From CALZKI01 sp964567585 (lineage in GTDB: Bacteria > Bacillota > Clostridia > Lachnospirales > Lachnospiraceae), in the NCBI GenBank assembly GCA_964567585.1, contig CAZMND010000022.1, forward strand, positions 1 through 25,903: DNA of 25,903 bases, read 5' to 3'. Every line of letters starts with the position of its first letter. Positions within the stretch are counted from its first letter, which is position 1. The translations under genes were made by a program, and so were the position numbers. This document shows positions 1-8,214 of this stretch, piece after piece. The notes under the pieces were generated by a model that had not been told where the DNA came from, did not search any database, and was given only the letters and a program-made list of their open reading frames with translations.

Positions 1-683
1 TGAATCCTGATGATAAAGCAGGTCTTGAAGCAGCACTTAGATTAAAAGACCAGTATGGCGCAGAAGTTACTGTAATCACAATGGGTCTTCCAAAAGCTGA
101 AGAAGTTCTTCGTGAAGCTATGGCTATGGGCGCTGATAACGGAATCCTTGTAACTGACAGAGTTTTAGGTGGTGCTGATACTTGGGCAACATCTCAGACA
201 CTTGCAGGTGCAATCCGTAACTTAGAATATGATATTATTATCACAGGTCGTCAGGCTATTGACGGTGACACAGCTCAGGTTGGTCCTCAGATTTCTGAAC
301 ACCTTGGAATTCCTGTAATTTCTTATGCACAGGATATTAAAATTGACGGCAACAGCGTAATCGTTGAACGTCAGTACGAAGACAGATATCATGAAGTAAA
401 AGCCGAGATGCCTTGTCTTATCACAGCACTTGCTGAATTAAATGAGCCTCGTTACATGACTCCGGGCGGAATTTTCGATGCATACAAAAAAGAAATCACA
501 GTATGGGGCAGAGCAAACCTTGTTGACGTTTTAGACAGCGACTTAGGTTTAGCAGGTTCTCCTACAAAAATTGCAAAAGCATCTGATAAAGTAAGAAAAG
601 GAACAGGCGAAAAAGTTACTCTTGATCCTGAAGAATCAGTTGCATATCTCATCGGAAAACTTAAAGACAAACATGTAATCTAA
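1..683 (+). CDS. etfB: Electron transfer flavoprotein subunit beta (5' end outside window)
   Basis: The reading frame is open from base 3, so the gene begins before the window; about 227 residues are seen. It encodes the small subunit of the EtfAB heterodimer, which carries electrons between acyl-CoA dehydrogenases and other redox partners. The visible part has the typical EtfB region around NPDDKAGLEAALRLKDQYGA near the left edge, the AMP/flavin-binding stretch GRQAIDGDTAQVGPQISEHL, and a C-terminal VAYLIGKLKD tail. The etfA start follows within about 25 nt, so the two are co-transcribed. In butyrate-forming clostridia EtfAB works with butyryl-CoA dehydrogenase in bifurcating crotonyl-CoA reduction; that role here is inferred from the nearby buk/ptb genes. 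Confidence 0.95.
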   Translation, partial: NPDDKAGLEAALRLKDQYGAEVTVITMGLPKAEEVLREAMAMGADNGILVTDRVLGGADTWATSQTLAGAIRNLEYDIIITGRQAIDGDTAQVGPQISEHLGIPVISYAQDIKIDGNSVIVERQYEDRYHEVKAEMPCLITALAELNEPRYMTPGGIFDAYKKEITVWGRANLVDVLDSDLGLAGSPTKIAKASDKVRKGTGEKVTLDPEESVAYLIGKLKDKHVI

Positions 684-707
684 TAAAAAGGAAAAGTGGT
701 GAATAAA

Positions 708-1751
708 ATGAATTTAGAAGAATATAAAGGCGTATATGTCTTTGCTCAGCAGGTTGATAATGAACTCTGCAATATTGCTTTTGAATTAATCGGCAAGGGT
801 AAAGATTTAGCAGCAGATTTAGGAACAGAAGTAACAGCAGTTTTAATCGGTTCAGACGTAAAAGGTCTTGCAGATGAACTCGCAGCTTACGGTGCTGACA
901 AGGTTATCGTAGTTGACGATCCTGAATTAAAAGACTACAGAACAGAACCATATACACATGCATTAGCATCAGTTATCGACACATACAAACCTGAAATCGT
1001 ATTAGTTGGTGCAACAGCTATCGGTAGAGATTTAGGTCCAAAGGTATCAGCAAGAGTTAAAACAGGTCTTACAGCTGACTGTACAGTACTTGAAATTGGT
1101 GATTTCCCATTGAACCCACTTCCAAATCAGGAACAGAAACACAACCAGTTGTTAATGACACGTCCTGCTTTCGGTGGTAACACAATCGCTACAATCGCAT
1201 GTCCAAACACACGTCCTCAGATGGCTACAGTTCGTCCGGGCGTTATGCAGAAACGCGAAAAAATCGAAGGCGCTAAAGCAGTAGTTGAAGAATTCCACCC
1301 GGGCTTTACACCAAACAACCAGTATGTTGAAATCTTAAAAGTAGTGAAAGCGGTTAACGATGTTGCTGACATTATGGACGCTAAGATTTTAGTATCAGGT
1401 GGTCGAGGTGTTGGTAGTGCTGAAAACTTCAAATTACTTGAAGATTTAGCAGAAGTACTTGGCGGAACAGTAAGCTGTTCACGTGCCGTAGTTGATTCAG
1501 GCTGGAAACCACGTGATTTACAGGTTGGACAGACAGGTAAAACAGTTCGTCCAAACGTATACTTTGCAATTGGTATTTCAGGTGCAATTCAGCATGTTGC
1601 AGGTATGGAAGAGTCTGATATCATCATTGCAATCAACAAAGACGAAACAGCTCCTATCTTCGATGTAGCTGATTACGGTATTGTTGGTGATTTGAACAAA
1701 ATCCTTCCACAGTTAACAGCTAACTTAAAAGCTGAATTAGCTAATAAATAA
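708..1751 (+). CDS. etfA: Electron transfer flavoprotein subunit alpha
   Basis: 347 aa from the ATG at 708. In-frame GTG codons at 696 and 699 are alternative starts, but GGTG lies at good spacing before the ATG and the protein then begins MNLEEYKGVYVFAQQ, as family members do. The N-terminal half is the EtfA Rossmann-like domain. The C-terminal FAD domain shows GGRGVGSAENFKLLEDLA near residue 230, then SRAVVDSGW, QVGQTGKTVRPNVYFAIGIS and a late DVADYGIVGDL, all hallmarks of FAD binding by EtfA. Directly downstream of etfB and followed by a terminator, so it is the last gene of the operon. Codon choice is GC-richer than in the bacteriocin island. Confidence 0.95.
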   Translation: MNLEEYKGVYVFAQQVDNELCNIAFELIGKGKDLAADLGTEVTAVLIGSDVKGLADELAAYGADKVIVVDDPELKDYRTEPYTHALASVIDTYKPEIVLVGATAIGRDLGPKVSARVKTGLTADCTVLEIGDFPLNPLPNQEQKHNQLLMTRPAFGGNTIATIACPNTRPQMATVRPGVMQKREKIEGAKAVVEEFHPGFTPNNQYVEILKVVKAVNDVADIMDAKILVSGGRGVGSAENFKLLEDLAEVLGGTVSCSRAVVDSGWKPRDLQVGQTGKTVRPNVYFAIGISGAIQHVAGMEESDIIIAINKDETAPIFDVADYGIVGDLNKILPQLTANLKAELANK

Positions 1752-1764
1752 TTAAAATAATAAA

Positions 1765-1812
1765 AATGAATGGGCCTTGCGACTGAAAAGATTATGCAAG
1801 GCTCATTTTTTG
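1765..1812 (+). terminator. Intrinsic terminator after etfBA
   Basis: GCCTTGC (1774-1780) pairs with GCAAGGC (1796-1802), extended by AATGA (1765-1769) with TCATT (1803-1807) across a small bulge, and is followed by a run of six T. Ends the etfBA transcript. Confidence 0.8.
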
Positions 1813-1932
1813 TATTTTAATATGTTATAAAATGCTGATTTCTGGCTATTTTTAATAAAAAAATGTTCTCATATAAAGAAATGTATGTTAAAATGATGAT
1901 ATATGAGTTCTTAGAAAGGAAGAGGTATTGTT

Positions 1933-4900
1933 ATGAGAAAAAGACTTACGGCATTTATGTTAGCTTTTCTTATGCCATTGGTTACGTTATTTAGTATGTG
2001 GACACCAATGGAAGCAAATGCGGCAGTTGGAACTACTTTCATCGTACATTATGGCGGTAGAGCTGACAATGATTATACCGGATGGAATTTGTGGATTTGG
2101 GAGTATGGTTTTGAAGGTCAGCAAGTAGATTTTATTGCGGAAGATGACTTCGGTAAGGTTGCTATGTATCAGTGTACTGAAAATAGTGATCAAATTGGTT
2201 TTATTGTTCGTTTGAATGAATGGGAAGCAAAGGATGTAGAAGCGGATCGTTTTGCACAAATTAATGGAAACACAGTGGAAATTTGGGTTACATCAGGTGT
2301 AGAGGAATTCCAGACAACTCCACCTGCAGGTTGTGAACCATTTGATTTTACTACATCAGAAGCAGAGAGACTTGGTGCTTATGATGAAGAAGGTTCCTTA
2401 AAAGTTAATGTACACTACTATACATATGAAGAAAATTATGATAGTGTTCAGTGTTATGCAGCTTTAGGAGAAAATGCCGGCGGCACATATCCACTTGTGG
2501 AAACAGATGAATTTGGAGCTGAATATCACGCAGGATTCTTAGATTATGAGAATGAAAGCATTGTAAAACTGTCTATGTCTGTTAATGGTGTAGTAGATAC
2601 AAAAAATGTCAGAACCATTGATATTTCTAAAGCAAAAGACGGCGTTTTAGATGTATATACAGTAGAGGGTAATCCGGAAGTATGGTATGGAGAAGCAGAT
2701 GTGGACAAAACACCAATTATTGTCTCAGCAGGCTTTGAAGATACCACGAAGAAGATTTTATTTAAAGCTTCAAAAGCAGTAGATACATCTGACCCACAGG
2801 GTGAAGGTGCTTATTATAAAGTGACTGATGAAGATGGCAACAGTTATCCAATTCAGAAGGCTTGGAGTGAGAGCGGAAGTACAGTAACAGATGCTTACAT
2901 TATTATGGATGAAGCGTTAGATGCATCTAAGACTTACTATCTTGAAAGAGAAGGCTATAAAGGATGTAAGGTTGAAATTTCAGGTGCATTTTCTTCAGAA
3001 GCGTTTGAAGCAACATATACTTATACAGGAAATGATTTAGGACAGACCTATTCAGATGACAAAACTACATTACGTGTGTGGGCTCCGACAGCAACAGACG
3101 TGAAAGTGAATTTGTATGAAGCCGGTGAAGGTGATTGCCTCACAAATACATATCCGATGACAAAAGATGTTCAGGGTACATGGGTGTGTGAATTAGAAGG
3201 CGAACAGCATGGAGTATATTATACATATTCTGTAACAGTAGATGGTCAGACAAAAGAAACTGTTGACCCATATGCAAAAGCAGTAGGTGTAAACGGTAAC
3301 AGAGGTATGATCATTGACTTAGACAGTACAGACCCTGAAGGCTGGGCTGATGATAAACACGTAACAGTACCGAATAACACAGATGCTGTTATTTATGAAC
3401 TTCATGTGCGTGATACTACAATTGATGAATCATCAGGTGTAGAAAATAAAGGTAAATATATCGGTCTTACAGAAAAAGGTACAACTACAGAATCCGGCAA
3501 GAAAACAGCATTGGATTATATCGTAGATTTAGGCGTTACACATGTACAGATTATGCCAATGTACGATTATGCAACTGTAGATGAAACAAAATTGGAATCT
3601 AACCAGTATAACTGGGGTTACGATCCTAAAAACTACAATGTTCCTGAAGGTTCATACTCAACAGACCCATACAATGGTGAAGTCAGAGTAGAAGAAGCAA
3701 AAGAAATGATTCAGGCATTCCATAAGGAAGGCATTGGCGTAATTATGGACGTTGTTTACAACCATATGTATAGTGCGCAGGGTTCTTGCCTTGACAATAC
3801 CGTTCCGGATTATTACTTCCGTATGAATGGCGAAAAATATACAAATGGTTCAGGTTGTGGTAATGAAACAGCTACTGAAAGAAGTATGGTTCAGAAATAC
3901 ATTGTAGACTCTTGTGTATACTGGGTAAATGAATATCATGTTGACGGTTTCCGTTTTGACTTAATGGGATGTATCGACCAGGAAACAATGCTTGCAGTTA
4001 GAGCAGCATTAGATGAAATAGACCCTAATATCATTATTTTAGGTGAAGGTTGGACAGGCGGAACATCAGGCCTTGTTGCAAATGAACAGACAAACAAACG
4101 TGTAACATATAAAGTACCGGGCGTTGCAGCATTCAGTGATGATATCCGTGATGCGATTAAAGGTAGCGTATTTGATAGCTATGACAATGGTTTTATCTCA
4201 GGTAAAGATGGACAGGAAATCGGTATTAAATATGGTGTAGTAGCAGCGGTTCAGCACTCAGGAATCAACTACTCTGCATATGAAAAGACAACAGGTTCTT
4301 GGGCGGGTGACCCGGGACAGTGTATTACATATTCCAGCTGCCATGATAACTTAACACTTTGGGATAAGATTTATTATTCAGCTCCTGATGCAACAGAAGA
4401 TGAAAAACTCAGCATGAATAAGCTTTCAGCTGCAATCATCTATACAGCACAGGGTGTACCGTTTATGTTATCGGGTGAAGAAATTCTTCGTAGTAAACCA
4501 ATTGAAGGTAGTGACGAATATTCACACAACAGTTACAACTTAAACGATTATACAAACAGTATGAAGTGGGATACATTGGATGATCCTGCAACAGCAGATA
4601 TGCTTGAGTACTATAAAGGACTCATCGCATTTAGATCAGAGCATCCGGCACTTCGTATGACAACTACAGAAGACATCGAAGCAAATCTTGCATTTATGGA
4701 AGTAGAGCAGAAGAATGTTGTTGCTTACACAATTGCAAACAGCCCTAACGGTGAAAAAGCGAAAAATATTATGGTTATCTACAATGGTAACGAAGAAGCA
4801 GTAGACATCACAATTCCGGAAGGAAAATGGAATGTTTACATCAATGGCGAAAAAGCCGGTACAGAAGTACTTGATACTGTTGAAGGTACAGTAAATGTAG

Positions 4901-5037
4901 CTGCAATTTCAGCTGTTGTACTTGTACAGGAAGGCGCTAACGCAGCTTTGATCGTAGGTATTATTATTGCAGCAGTTGCAATCTTAGCAGGTGTTGGAAT
5001 CTTTGTTAGCACAAAGAAAAAAGCAAAAAAAGCGTAA
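1933..5037 (+). CDS. pulA: Secreted, membrane-anchored type I pullulanase (GH13)
   Basis: 1034 aa. Hydrolyses alpha-1,6 branches in pullulan, amylopectin and limit dextrins outside the cell. The N-terminus is a signal peptide (MRKR, hydrophobic core, cleavage probably after ANA near residue 31). A CBM41/PUD starch-binding domain follows (VHYGGRADNDYTGWNLWIW), then a weaker PUD-like repeat near residues 155-250, and a CBM48 domain near 375-455. The pullulanase signature YNWGYDP is at 559-565 and GH13 region I (DVVYNH) at 606-611. The nucleophile is D676 in FRFD, the acid/base E705 in LGEGW, and the transition-state Asp D805 in SCHDN. The C-terminus is one membrane helix plus KKKAKKA, so the enzyme is held on the membrane rather than by an LPXTG anchor. 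RBS GAAAGGAAGAGG precedes the ATG. Monocistronic, closed by a terminator. Confidence 0.95.
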   Translation: MRKRLTAFMLAFLMPLVTLFSMWTPMEANAAVGTTFIVHYGGRADNDYTGWNLWIWEYGFEGQQVDFIAEDDFGKVAMYQCTENSDQIGFIVRLNEWEAKDVEADRFAQINGNTVEIWVTSGVEEFQTTPPAGCEPFDFTTSEAERLGAYDEEGSLKVNVHYYTYEENYDSVQCYAALGENAGGTYPLVETDEFGAEYHAGFLDYENESIVKLSMSVNGVVDTKNVRTIDISKAKDGVLDVYTVEGNPEVWYGEADVDKTPIIVSAGFEDTTKKILFKASKAVDTSDPQGEGAYYKVTDEDGNSYPIQKAWSESGSTVTDAYIIMDEALDASKTYYLEREGYKGCKVEISGAFSSEAFEATYTYTGNDLGQTYSDDKTTLRVWAPTATDVKVNLYEAGEGDCLTNTYPMTKDVQGTWVCELEGEQHGVYYTYSVTVDGQTKETVDPYAKAVGVNGNRGMIIDLDSTDPEGWADDKHVTVPNNTDAVIYELHVRDTTIDESSGVENKGKYIGLTEKGTTTESGKKTALDYIVDLGVTHVQIMPMYDYATVDETKLESNQYNWGYDPKNYNVPEGSYSTDPYNGEVRVEEAKEMIQAFHKEGIGVIMDVVYNHMYSAQGSCLDNTVPDYYFRMNGEKYTNGSGCGNETATERSMVQKYIVDSCVYWVNEYHVDGFRFDLMGCIDQETMLAVRAALDEIDPNIIILGEGWTGGTSGLVANEQTNKRVTYKVPGVAAFSDDIRDAIKGSVFDSYDNGFISGKDGQEIGIKYGVVAAVQHSGINYSAYEKTTGSWAGDPGQCITYSSCHDNLTLWDKIYYSAPDATEDEKLSMNKLSAAIIYTAQGVPFMLSGEEILRSKPIEGSDEYSHNSYNLNDYTNSMKWDTLDDPATADMLEYYKGLIAFRSEHPALRMTTTEDIEANLAFMEVEQKNVVAYTIANSPNGEKAKNIMVIYNGNEEAVDITIPEGKWNVYINGEKAGTEVLDTVEGTVNVAAISAVVLVQEGANAALIVGIIIAAVAILAGVGIFVSTKKKAKKA

Positions 5038-5064
5038 GTTATTTTATTAGATAAATGCAAAATC

Positions 5065-5115
5065 AATGGCTGTGTTTTATGACTTGAAAGAGTTGTAAAA
5101 CACAGCCATTTTAAT
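5065..5115 (+). terminator. Intrinsic terminator after the pullulanase gene
   Basis: Perfect 15-bp stem: AATGGCTGTGTTTTA (5065-5079) pairs with TAAAACACAGCCATT (5096-5110), followed by a short T-rich stretch. The flanking A/T bases make it possibly bidirectional. Confidence 0.8.
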
Positions 5116-5136
5116 GCTTTATCATAGCAAAGTGTA

Positions 5137-5165
5137 TTGCGAAAAATGCCCGGTTTGTGTATAGT
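5137..5165 (+). promoter_or_regulatory. Promoter of the LytTR regulator/kinase operon
   Basis: TTGCGA (5137-5142) and TATAGT (5160-5165) with a 17-nt spacer. The same segment (AGTGTATTGCG at the left, TTTGTGTATAGTAAA at the right) recurs before the S41 peptidase gene at 12479-12507, which supports it as a real promoter. Confidence 0.6.
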
Positions 5166-5226
5166 AAATGATATAGGAATAAATTACTATTTTATTAAAA
5201 CTAAAGATATTTAAGAGGGAATTTTT

Positions 5227-5937
5227 ATGATTAGGATAGCTATATGTGATGATGAAGAGATAATTATAGACGAACTCTATGAAATGATTACTGAAATCCT
5301 TCAAAATAATAAGTATGACAATCAAATTACTATATTCCAAAATGGAGAAGGAATATTAGAAAAGGCTGAAGAATTTGATGTCATATTTATGGATATAGAA
5401 ATGCCGGATAAAGATGGATTACAATTGGGCCAAGAACTCAAAGAGCGTAATTTCCAATGCAAAATCATTATGGCGACAGGTATGGTTGAAAGATTCAAGG
5501 AAGCCTTTCATATCCGGGCACATAGATTTGTGACAAAGCCTTTTGATATTAATGAAATTGAAGAGGCATTAATTTCAGCCATTGATGAAGGAAATAGCCG
5601 TAGTTACATAGAAGTGTATTACCAAAGAAATCAGTATAATATTCTTCAGGAAGAGATTCAATATTTAAAAGCGTATAGCGGATATACCGAATTTGAAACT
5701 GCAGGAAAGCGTTTTCGTAAAGAGATATCTTTAGTGGAATTAGAAAATATGTTGAGTGATATATTATTTGTACGTGTAGACAGAAAATATATTGTAAATT
5801 TACGATATGTCCAATCTTATATGAATGATAAATTCGTGATAGGGGAAACAACATTTTCTATTTCCAGAAGAAATCGTAAAGAATTTGAAAGAAAGTATAT
5901 TGAATTTGATTTGAAACATAGGAGAAAGTACATATGA
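5227..5937 (+). CDS. LytTR-family (AgrA-like) response regulator
   Basis: 236 aa. Residues 1-120 form a receiver domain: acidic pair D8-D9, phospho-acceptor D56 in VIFMDIEMPDKDG, and the conserved Lys in FVTKPFD. Residues about 130-230 form a LytTR DNA-binding domain with EIQYLKAYSGYTEFET, then FVRVDRKYIVNLRYV and SISRRNRKEF near the end, as in AgrA, PlnC/D and BlpR. RBS AAGAGGGA precedes the ATG. The stop overlaps the kinase start by 4 nt (ATGA). LytTR regulators bind pairs of direct repeats about two helical turns apart. Three such pairs lie at the promoters of the bacteriocin cassettes (7228, 9389, 14141), the first only 1.3 kb away, so they are the likely targets; this is inference. Confidence 0.92.
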   Translation: MIRIAICDDEEIIIDELYEMITEILQNNKYDNQITIFQNGEGILEKAEEFDVIFMDIEMPDKDGLQLGQELKERNFQCKIIMATGMVERFKEAFHIRAHRFVTKPFDINEIEEALISAIDEGNSRSYIEVYYQRNQYNILQEEIQYLKAYSGYTEFETAGKRFRKEISLVELENMLSDILFVRVDRKYIVNLRYVQSYMNDKFVIGETTFSISRRNRKEFERKYIEFDLKHRRKYI

Positions 5938-7250
5938 TAAAAATGATTCTTATATTGCTGATGGCTTATGTGCTTATATTTTTTATTTATTTAAATTTAA
6001 TCTCAATTATTTATTCAGAAAAATTAAAGAAAAAGTGGCCATTTTTAGTAGGACTTATTGTGCCGATTGTTGTCGCTTCCGTCTTTTCTAAAATGGATAA
6101 TGAAGGAAAAGTTGTTGTGGTGTATGTGACCTCAATCGTTGCTTTTTTTCTAATGACTTTTGGAACTTTTAGAGAGAAAGTCGGAAAAACACTGGAAATG
6201 TTTTTTTTGACAGAGTGCTTAAATGGGATAATATCGTTTATATTTGAAATATGTGGTTTTGCATCATTTATGAATCGAATAGAAGCAGAATTGTGTTTCG
6301 TGCTGCAACATATGGTATTATTTGCTATTTTATGTATTGTAAAATTTTTAAAGCAAAAAAACAGATCAAGATGGCAAAAATTCTGGAATAGTCTTACTAA
6401 GCAATTATATTATTGGATTATAATTATGGTAATCAGTATGAATATCACTGTTGCGGGATTAAACTTTGCAAAAGATTATGTGAATAATACAAAGTTTGCG
6501 GTTTTAGCAACATGGCTGTGCGTTATTACATATATCAGTGTCGGAATATTAAGTATGTTTGTATTCTATATTAAAAGAACAAATGAGCATATAGAACAAA
6601 TGTTACAACAGGAAACTTTAGCAAAGAATATGCAAAAGTATTATTATGAAGAACTCTTAGAAAGAGAAGAAGATACAAGAAAATATCGTCATGATATGGT
6701 TAATCATTTGATATGTATTAACAGCCTTGCTAAAGAAAAAGATTATGAGAATTTAGTAGATTATGTACAAAAAATTCAGAAGCAAATGAAACGAATTCAG
6801 AAAAAGATATATACTGTTGGAAATCAGATTCTGGATATTGTTACTAACTATTATTTGAATATGTTGAGTCCTGAAATTACCATTAAAATATCCGGTAATG
6901 TGTATGGACAATTGTATATAGATAGTGATGCTTTGTGTACCATTTATGCAAATTTAATGAATAATGCTGTAGAAGAACTTTCAAAAGCCAATAATGGATA
7001 TATAAGTATAGAATTTATGCAAGGAGAAGAGTACTTTCAAATAATAGTAGAAAATAGTTTATCGCTTGCAAGTAAAAATAAAGATAATTTATTATTAACT
7101 GAAAAAGAAGATAAAAAGAATCATGGTTTGGGATTAAATAATGTCAGAAAGACCGTTGAAGAAAATAATGGAAAAATTGATATTGTATATGATAAACAAA
7201 AATTTAGGGCAACAGTAATTTTAAAAAATACCATTCAACAGGTTAAATGA
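5934..7250 (+). CDS. AgrC/PlnB-like (HPK10) sensor histidine kinase
   Basis: 438 aa. About six membrane segments occupy residues 1-215, then a cytoplasmic kinase. The phospho-acceptor is H253 in the HPK10-type motif YRHDMVNHL; an N-box (NLMNNAVEEL) is near 340-349 and the G-box GLGLNN is at 398-403. Such kinases usually sense secreted peptide pheromones and phosphorylate a LytTR regulator, which is encoded directly upstream with a 4-nt overlap. No agrB or agrD is present, so the ligand is unknown: one of the double-glycine peptides, one of the tiny hydrophobic peptides, or a peptide made elsewhere. The last codons and the stop codon lie inside the first pair of LytTR direct repeats, so the promoter of cassette 1 is built into the end of this gene. 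Confidence 0.9.
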   Translation: MIKMILILLMAYVLIFFIYLNLISIIYSEKLKKKWPFLVGLIVPIVVASVFSKMDNEGKVVVVYVTSIVAFFLMTFGTFREKVGKTLEMFFLTECLNGIISFIFEICGFASFMNRIEAELCFVLQHMVLFAILCIVKFLKQKNRSRWQKFWNSLTKQLYYWIIIMVISMNITVAGLNFAKDYVNNTKFAVLATWLCVITYISVGILSMFVFYIKRTNEHIEQMLQQETLAKNMQKYYYEELLEREEDTRKYRHDMVNHLICINSLAKEKDYENLVDYVQKIQKQMKRIQKKIYTVGNQILDIVTNYYLNMLSPEITIKISGNVYGQLYIDSDALCTIYANLMNNAVEELSKANNGYISIEFMQGEEYFQIIVENSLSLASKNKDNLLLTEKEDKKNHGLGLNNVRKTVEENNGKIDIVYDKQKFRATVILKNTIQQVK

Positions 7251-7298
7251 CCGCTTAACAGGTTAGACTTGCAATATAATAGACCGTTTTGATAAACT
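7228..7298 (+). promoter_or_regulatory. Cassette 1 LytTR direct repeats and promoter
   Basis: Two 20-bp repeats, 7228-7247 and 7248-7267 (second: TGACCGCTTAACAGGTTAGA), share CAGGTTA, close to the ACAGTTAAG box bound by AgrA. The -35 TTGCAA (7269-7274) starts 1 nt after the second repeat and the -10 TAAACT (7293-7298) follows an 18-nt spacer. The same geometry occurs in cassettes 2 and 3. Activator binding next to the -35 fits a weak -35/-10 that needs help. Confidence 0.75.
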
Positions 7299-7323
7299 TC
7301 TCAATATCAAAGGAGGGGTTGAT

Positions 7324-7398
7324 ATGGTTTGTTTAATTGGTATTGCTGCGGCGGGAGCAGGTTTAACTGAACTTATTATTAAATGGTTGTTTGGATAA
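7324..7398 (+). CDS. Tiny hydrophobic peptide, cassette 1 (24 aa)
   Basis: 24 codons behind a strong RBS (AAAGGAGGGG, 6 nt before the ATG) about 25 nt after the promoter. The peptide begins MVCLIGIAAAGAG, carries TEL, and ends IIKWLFG: one membrane-spanning length with a charged residue near each end. Homologous ORFs sit at the same place in cassettes 2 (broken) and 3, and share the hydrophobic build and the ending W-x-L-x-F-G or W-L-F-G. There is no double-glycine leader and no AgrD-like core. It could be a pheromone, a small membrane effector, or a translated leader that affects the riboswitch just downstream. Function unknown. Confidence 0.6.
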   Translation: MVCLIGIAAAGAGLTELIIKWLFG

Positions 7399-7417
7399 TA
7401 GTCAGAGTTATACGTTG

Positions 7418-7518
7418 CATATTATATACAACAAAAAAGGCAAACTTACAGAAATGTAAGGACGCAAAACTAGGAGTCTAAGAAAGTAGAAATACTTTTA
7501 TGATAGTTCGGTTGCTGT
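7418..7518 (+). ncRNA. c-di-GMP-I (GEMM-I) riboswitch aptamer, cassette 1
   Basis: Shows the GEMM-I core in order: GGCAAAC (7439-7445), a P2 hairpin CTTACA-GAAA-TGTAAG with GNRA loop, the invariant GGACGCAAA, TCTAAG as one side of the tetraloop receptor, a P3 hairpin AAAGTA-GAAA-TACTTT, TATGATAG as the other side of the receptor, and the closing TTCGGTTGC. The base matching G20 of the Vibrio Vc2 aptamer is G, favouring c-di-GMP over cGAMP. Its 3' edge is the 5' arm of a terminator, so ligand binding should favour read-through. It precedes the GyrI-like gene. Confidence 0.88.
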
Positions 7519-7543
7519 AATGTATACAGCAACCATTTTTTGT
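7510..7543 (+). terminator. Riboswitch-coupled terminator, cassette 1
   Basis: GGTTGCTGTA (7510-7519) pairs with TACAGCAACC (7525-7534), then ATTTTTTG. The 5' arm is also the 3' end of the aptamer, so the two folds exclude each other. The stem sequence differs from cassettes 2 and 3 but base pairing is kept. Confidence 0.85.
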
Positions 7544-7601
7544 TTAGGTGCGAAGAAAATTAATAATATAATTTGAAAAATGTACCGAGGAGGAAATAAC
7601 A

Positions 7602-8060
7602 ATGTTAGAGATTATGGAAAAACAGAAGTTAGAACTTAGAAACTTATTTTGTTTTCGAGGAAAAGTAAAGCAAACAGAAGTAGATGGTATTGTAAAAGCT
7701 ATGGAAGGCAAACTTGCAAAAATGGAAGCTAAATGTACGGGGAATCCAGTAACGGCAACATTTGGAGTTGATGGAGAGTATATTGATATAGAAATTATGC
7801 TACCAATTGATAAGAGCATTGGCATTATCGATAGATATTATTATAAAGACAAGATTGAAATTGTGAATGCTGTTTTGGCGTCCTACACAGGACATCCGGG
7901 GAAATTGCAGGAAGTATGTAACATTTTAAATCAGTACATTATCGACAATAAATTACAGCCAATAACAGTTGGATATAATATAACGAAAATGGTTGATCCA
8001 TTAAATCTTGAGAATACAAAAATTGATATTTATGTAGGAATTAATCCTAATATTTTATAG
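7602..8060 (+). CDS. Stand-alone GyrI-like / effector-binding domain protein
   Basis: 152 aa, start ATG with RBS GAGGAGGAAA. No helix-turn-helix; the whole protein looks like the small-molecule-binding half of BmrR/AraC-type activators (GyrI-like fold). It has a first half ending GEYIDIEIMLPIDK, and a second half with YYKDKIEIVNAVLASYTGHPGKLQEV, a helix NILNQYIIDNKL, then P-I-T-V-G-Y and a final strand KIDIYVGI, matching the two-fold repeat of that family. No close name is recognised. It is the first gene after the cassette 1 riboswitch/terminator and lies before the pseudoknot leader of the peptide genes, a position empty in the other cassettes. It may bind a drug-like or peptide ligand, or protect the host; both are guesses. 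Confidence 0.65.
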   Translation: MLEIMEKQKLELRNLFCFRGKVKQTEVDGIVKAMEGKLAKMEAKCTGNPVTATFGVDGEYIDIEIMLPIDKSIGIIDRYYYKDKIEIVNAVLASYTGHPGKLQEVCNILNQYIIDNKLQPITVGYNITKMVDPLNLENTKIDIYVGINPNIL

Positions 8061-8078
8061 AACAATGTAGATATAAAT

Positions 8079-8214
8079 CGGTTTTGATATTCTTACAAAA
8101 CTGTTTTATATAGAGAAAGACTCTGATGAAAATCGCGATAATCATCAGAGTCCAAAATACAAGCACTTATGAAAAAGTACCTAAGTATAGTATATCGCTT
8201 TTTCGAATAGGTGT
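8079..8214 (+). ncRNA. Unrecognised structured leader RNA, copy 1
   Basis: 136 nt. Hairpin A: CGGTTTTG (8079-8086) with CAAAACTG (8096-8103). Hairpin B: GACTCTGATGA (8119-8129) with TCATCAGAGTC (8142-8152). Hairpin C: GCACTTAT plus GAAAAAG (8163-8177) with CTTTTTC (8198-8204) and ATAGGTGT (8207-8214). GCGATA in loop B (8135-8140) is complementary to TATCGC in loop C (8193-8198), a likely pseudoknot. Followed at 35 nt by the peptide gene start. All pairings recur in the other two copies. Confidence 0.65.

Noticed and set aside
5122..5340. 72-aa minus-strand frame across the regulator promoter
   Set aside because: AT-driven open frame overlapping a good promoter, RBS and the receiver-domain start on the other strand.
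7324..7398. Calling the tiny ORF an AgrD-type AIP precursor
   Set aside because: No central Cys with a following acidic C-terminal tail, and no AgrB protease nearby; its single Cys is residue 3 and the cassette 3 copy has none.
8079..8214. Structured leader as a c-di-GMP-II riboswitch
   Set aside because: It lacks the class II core sequence and layout as I know it; the only shared feature is a pseudoknot.
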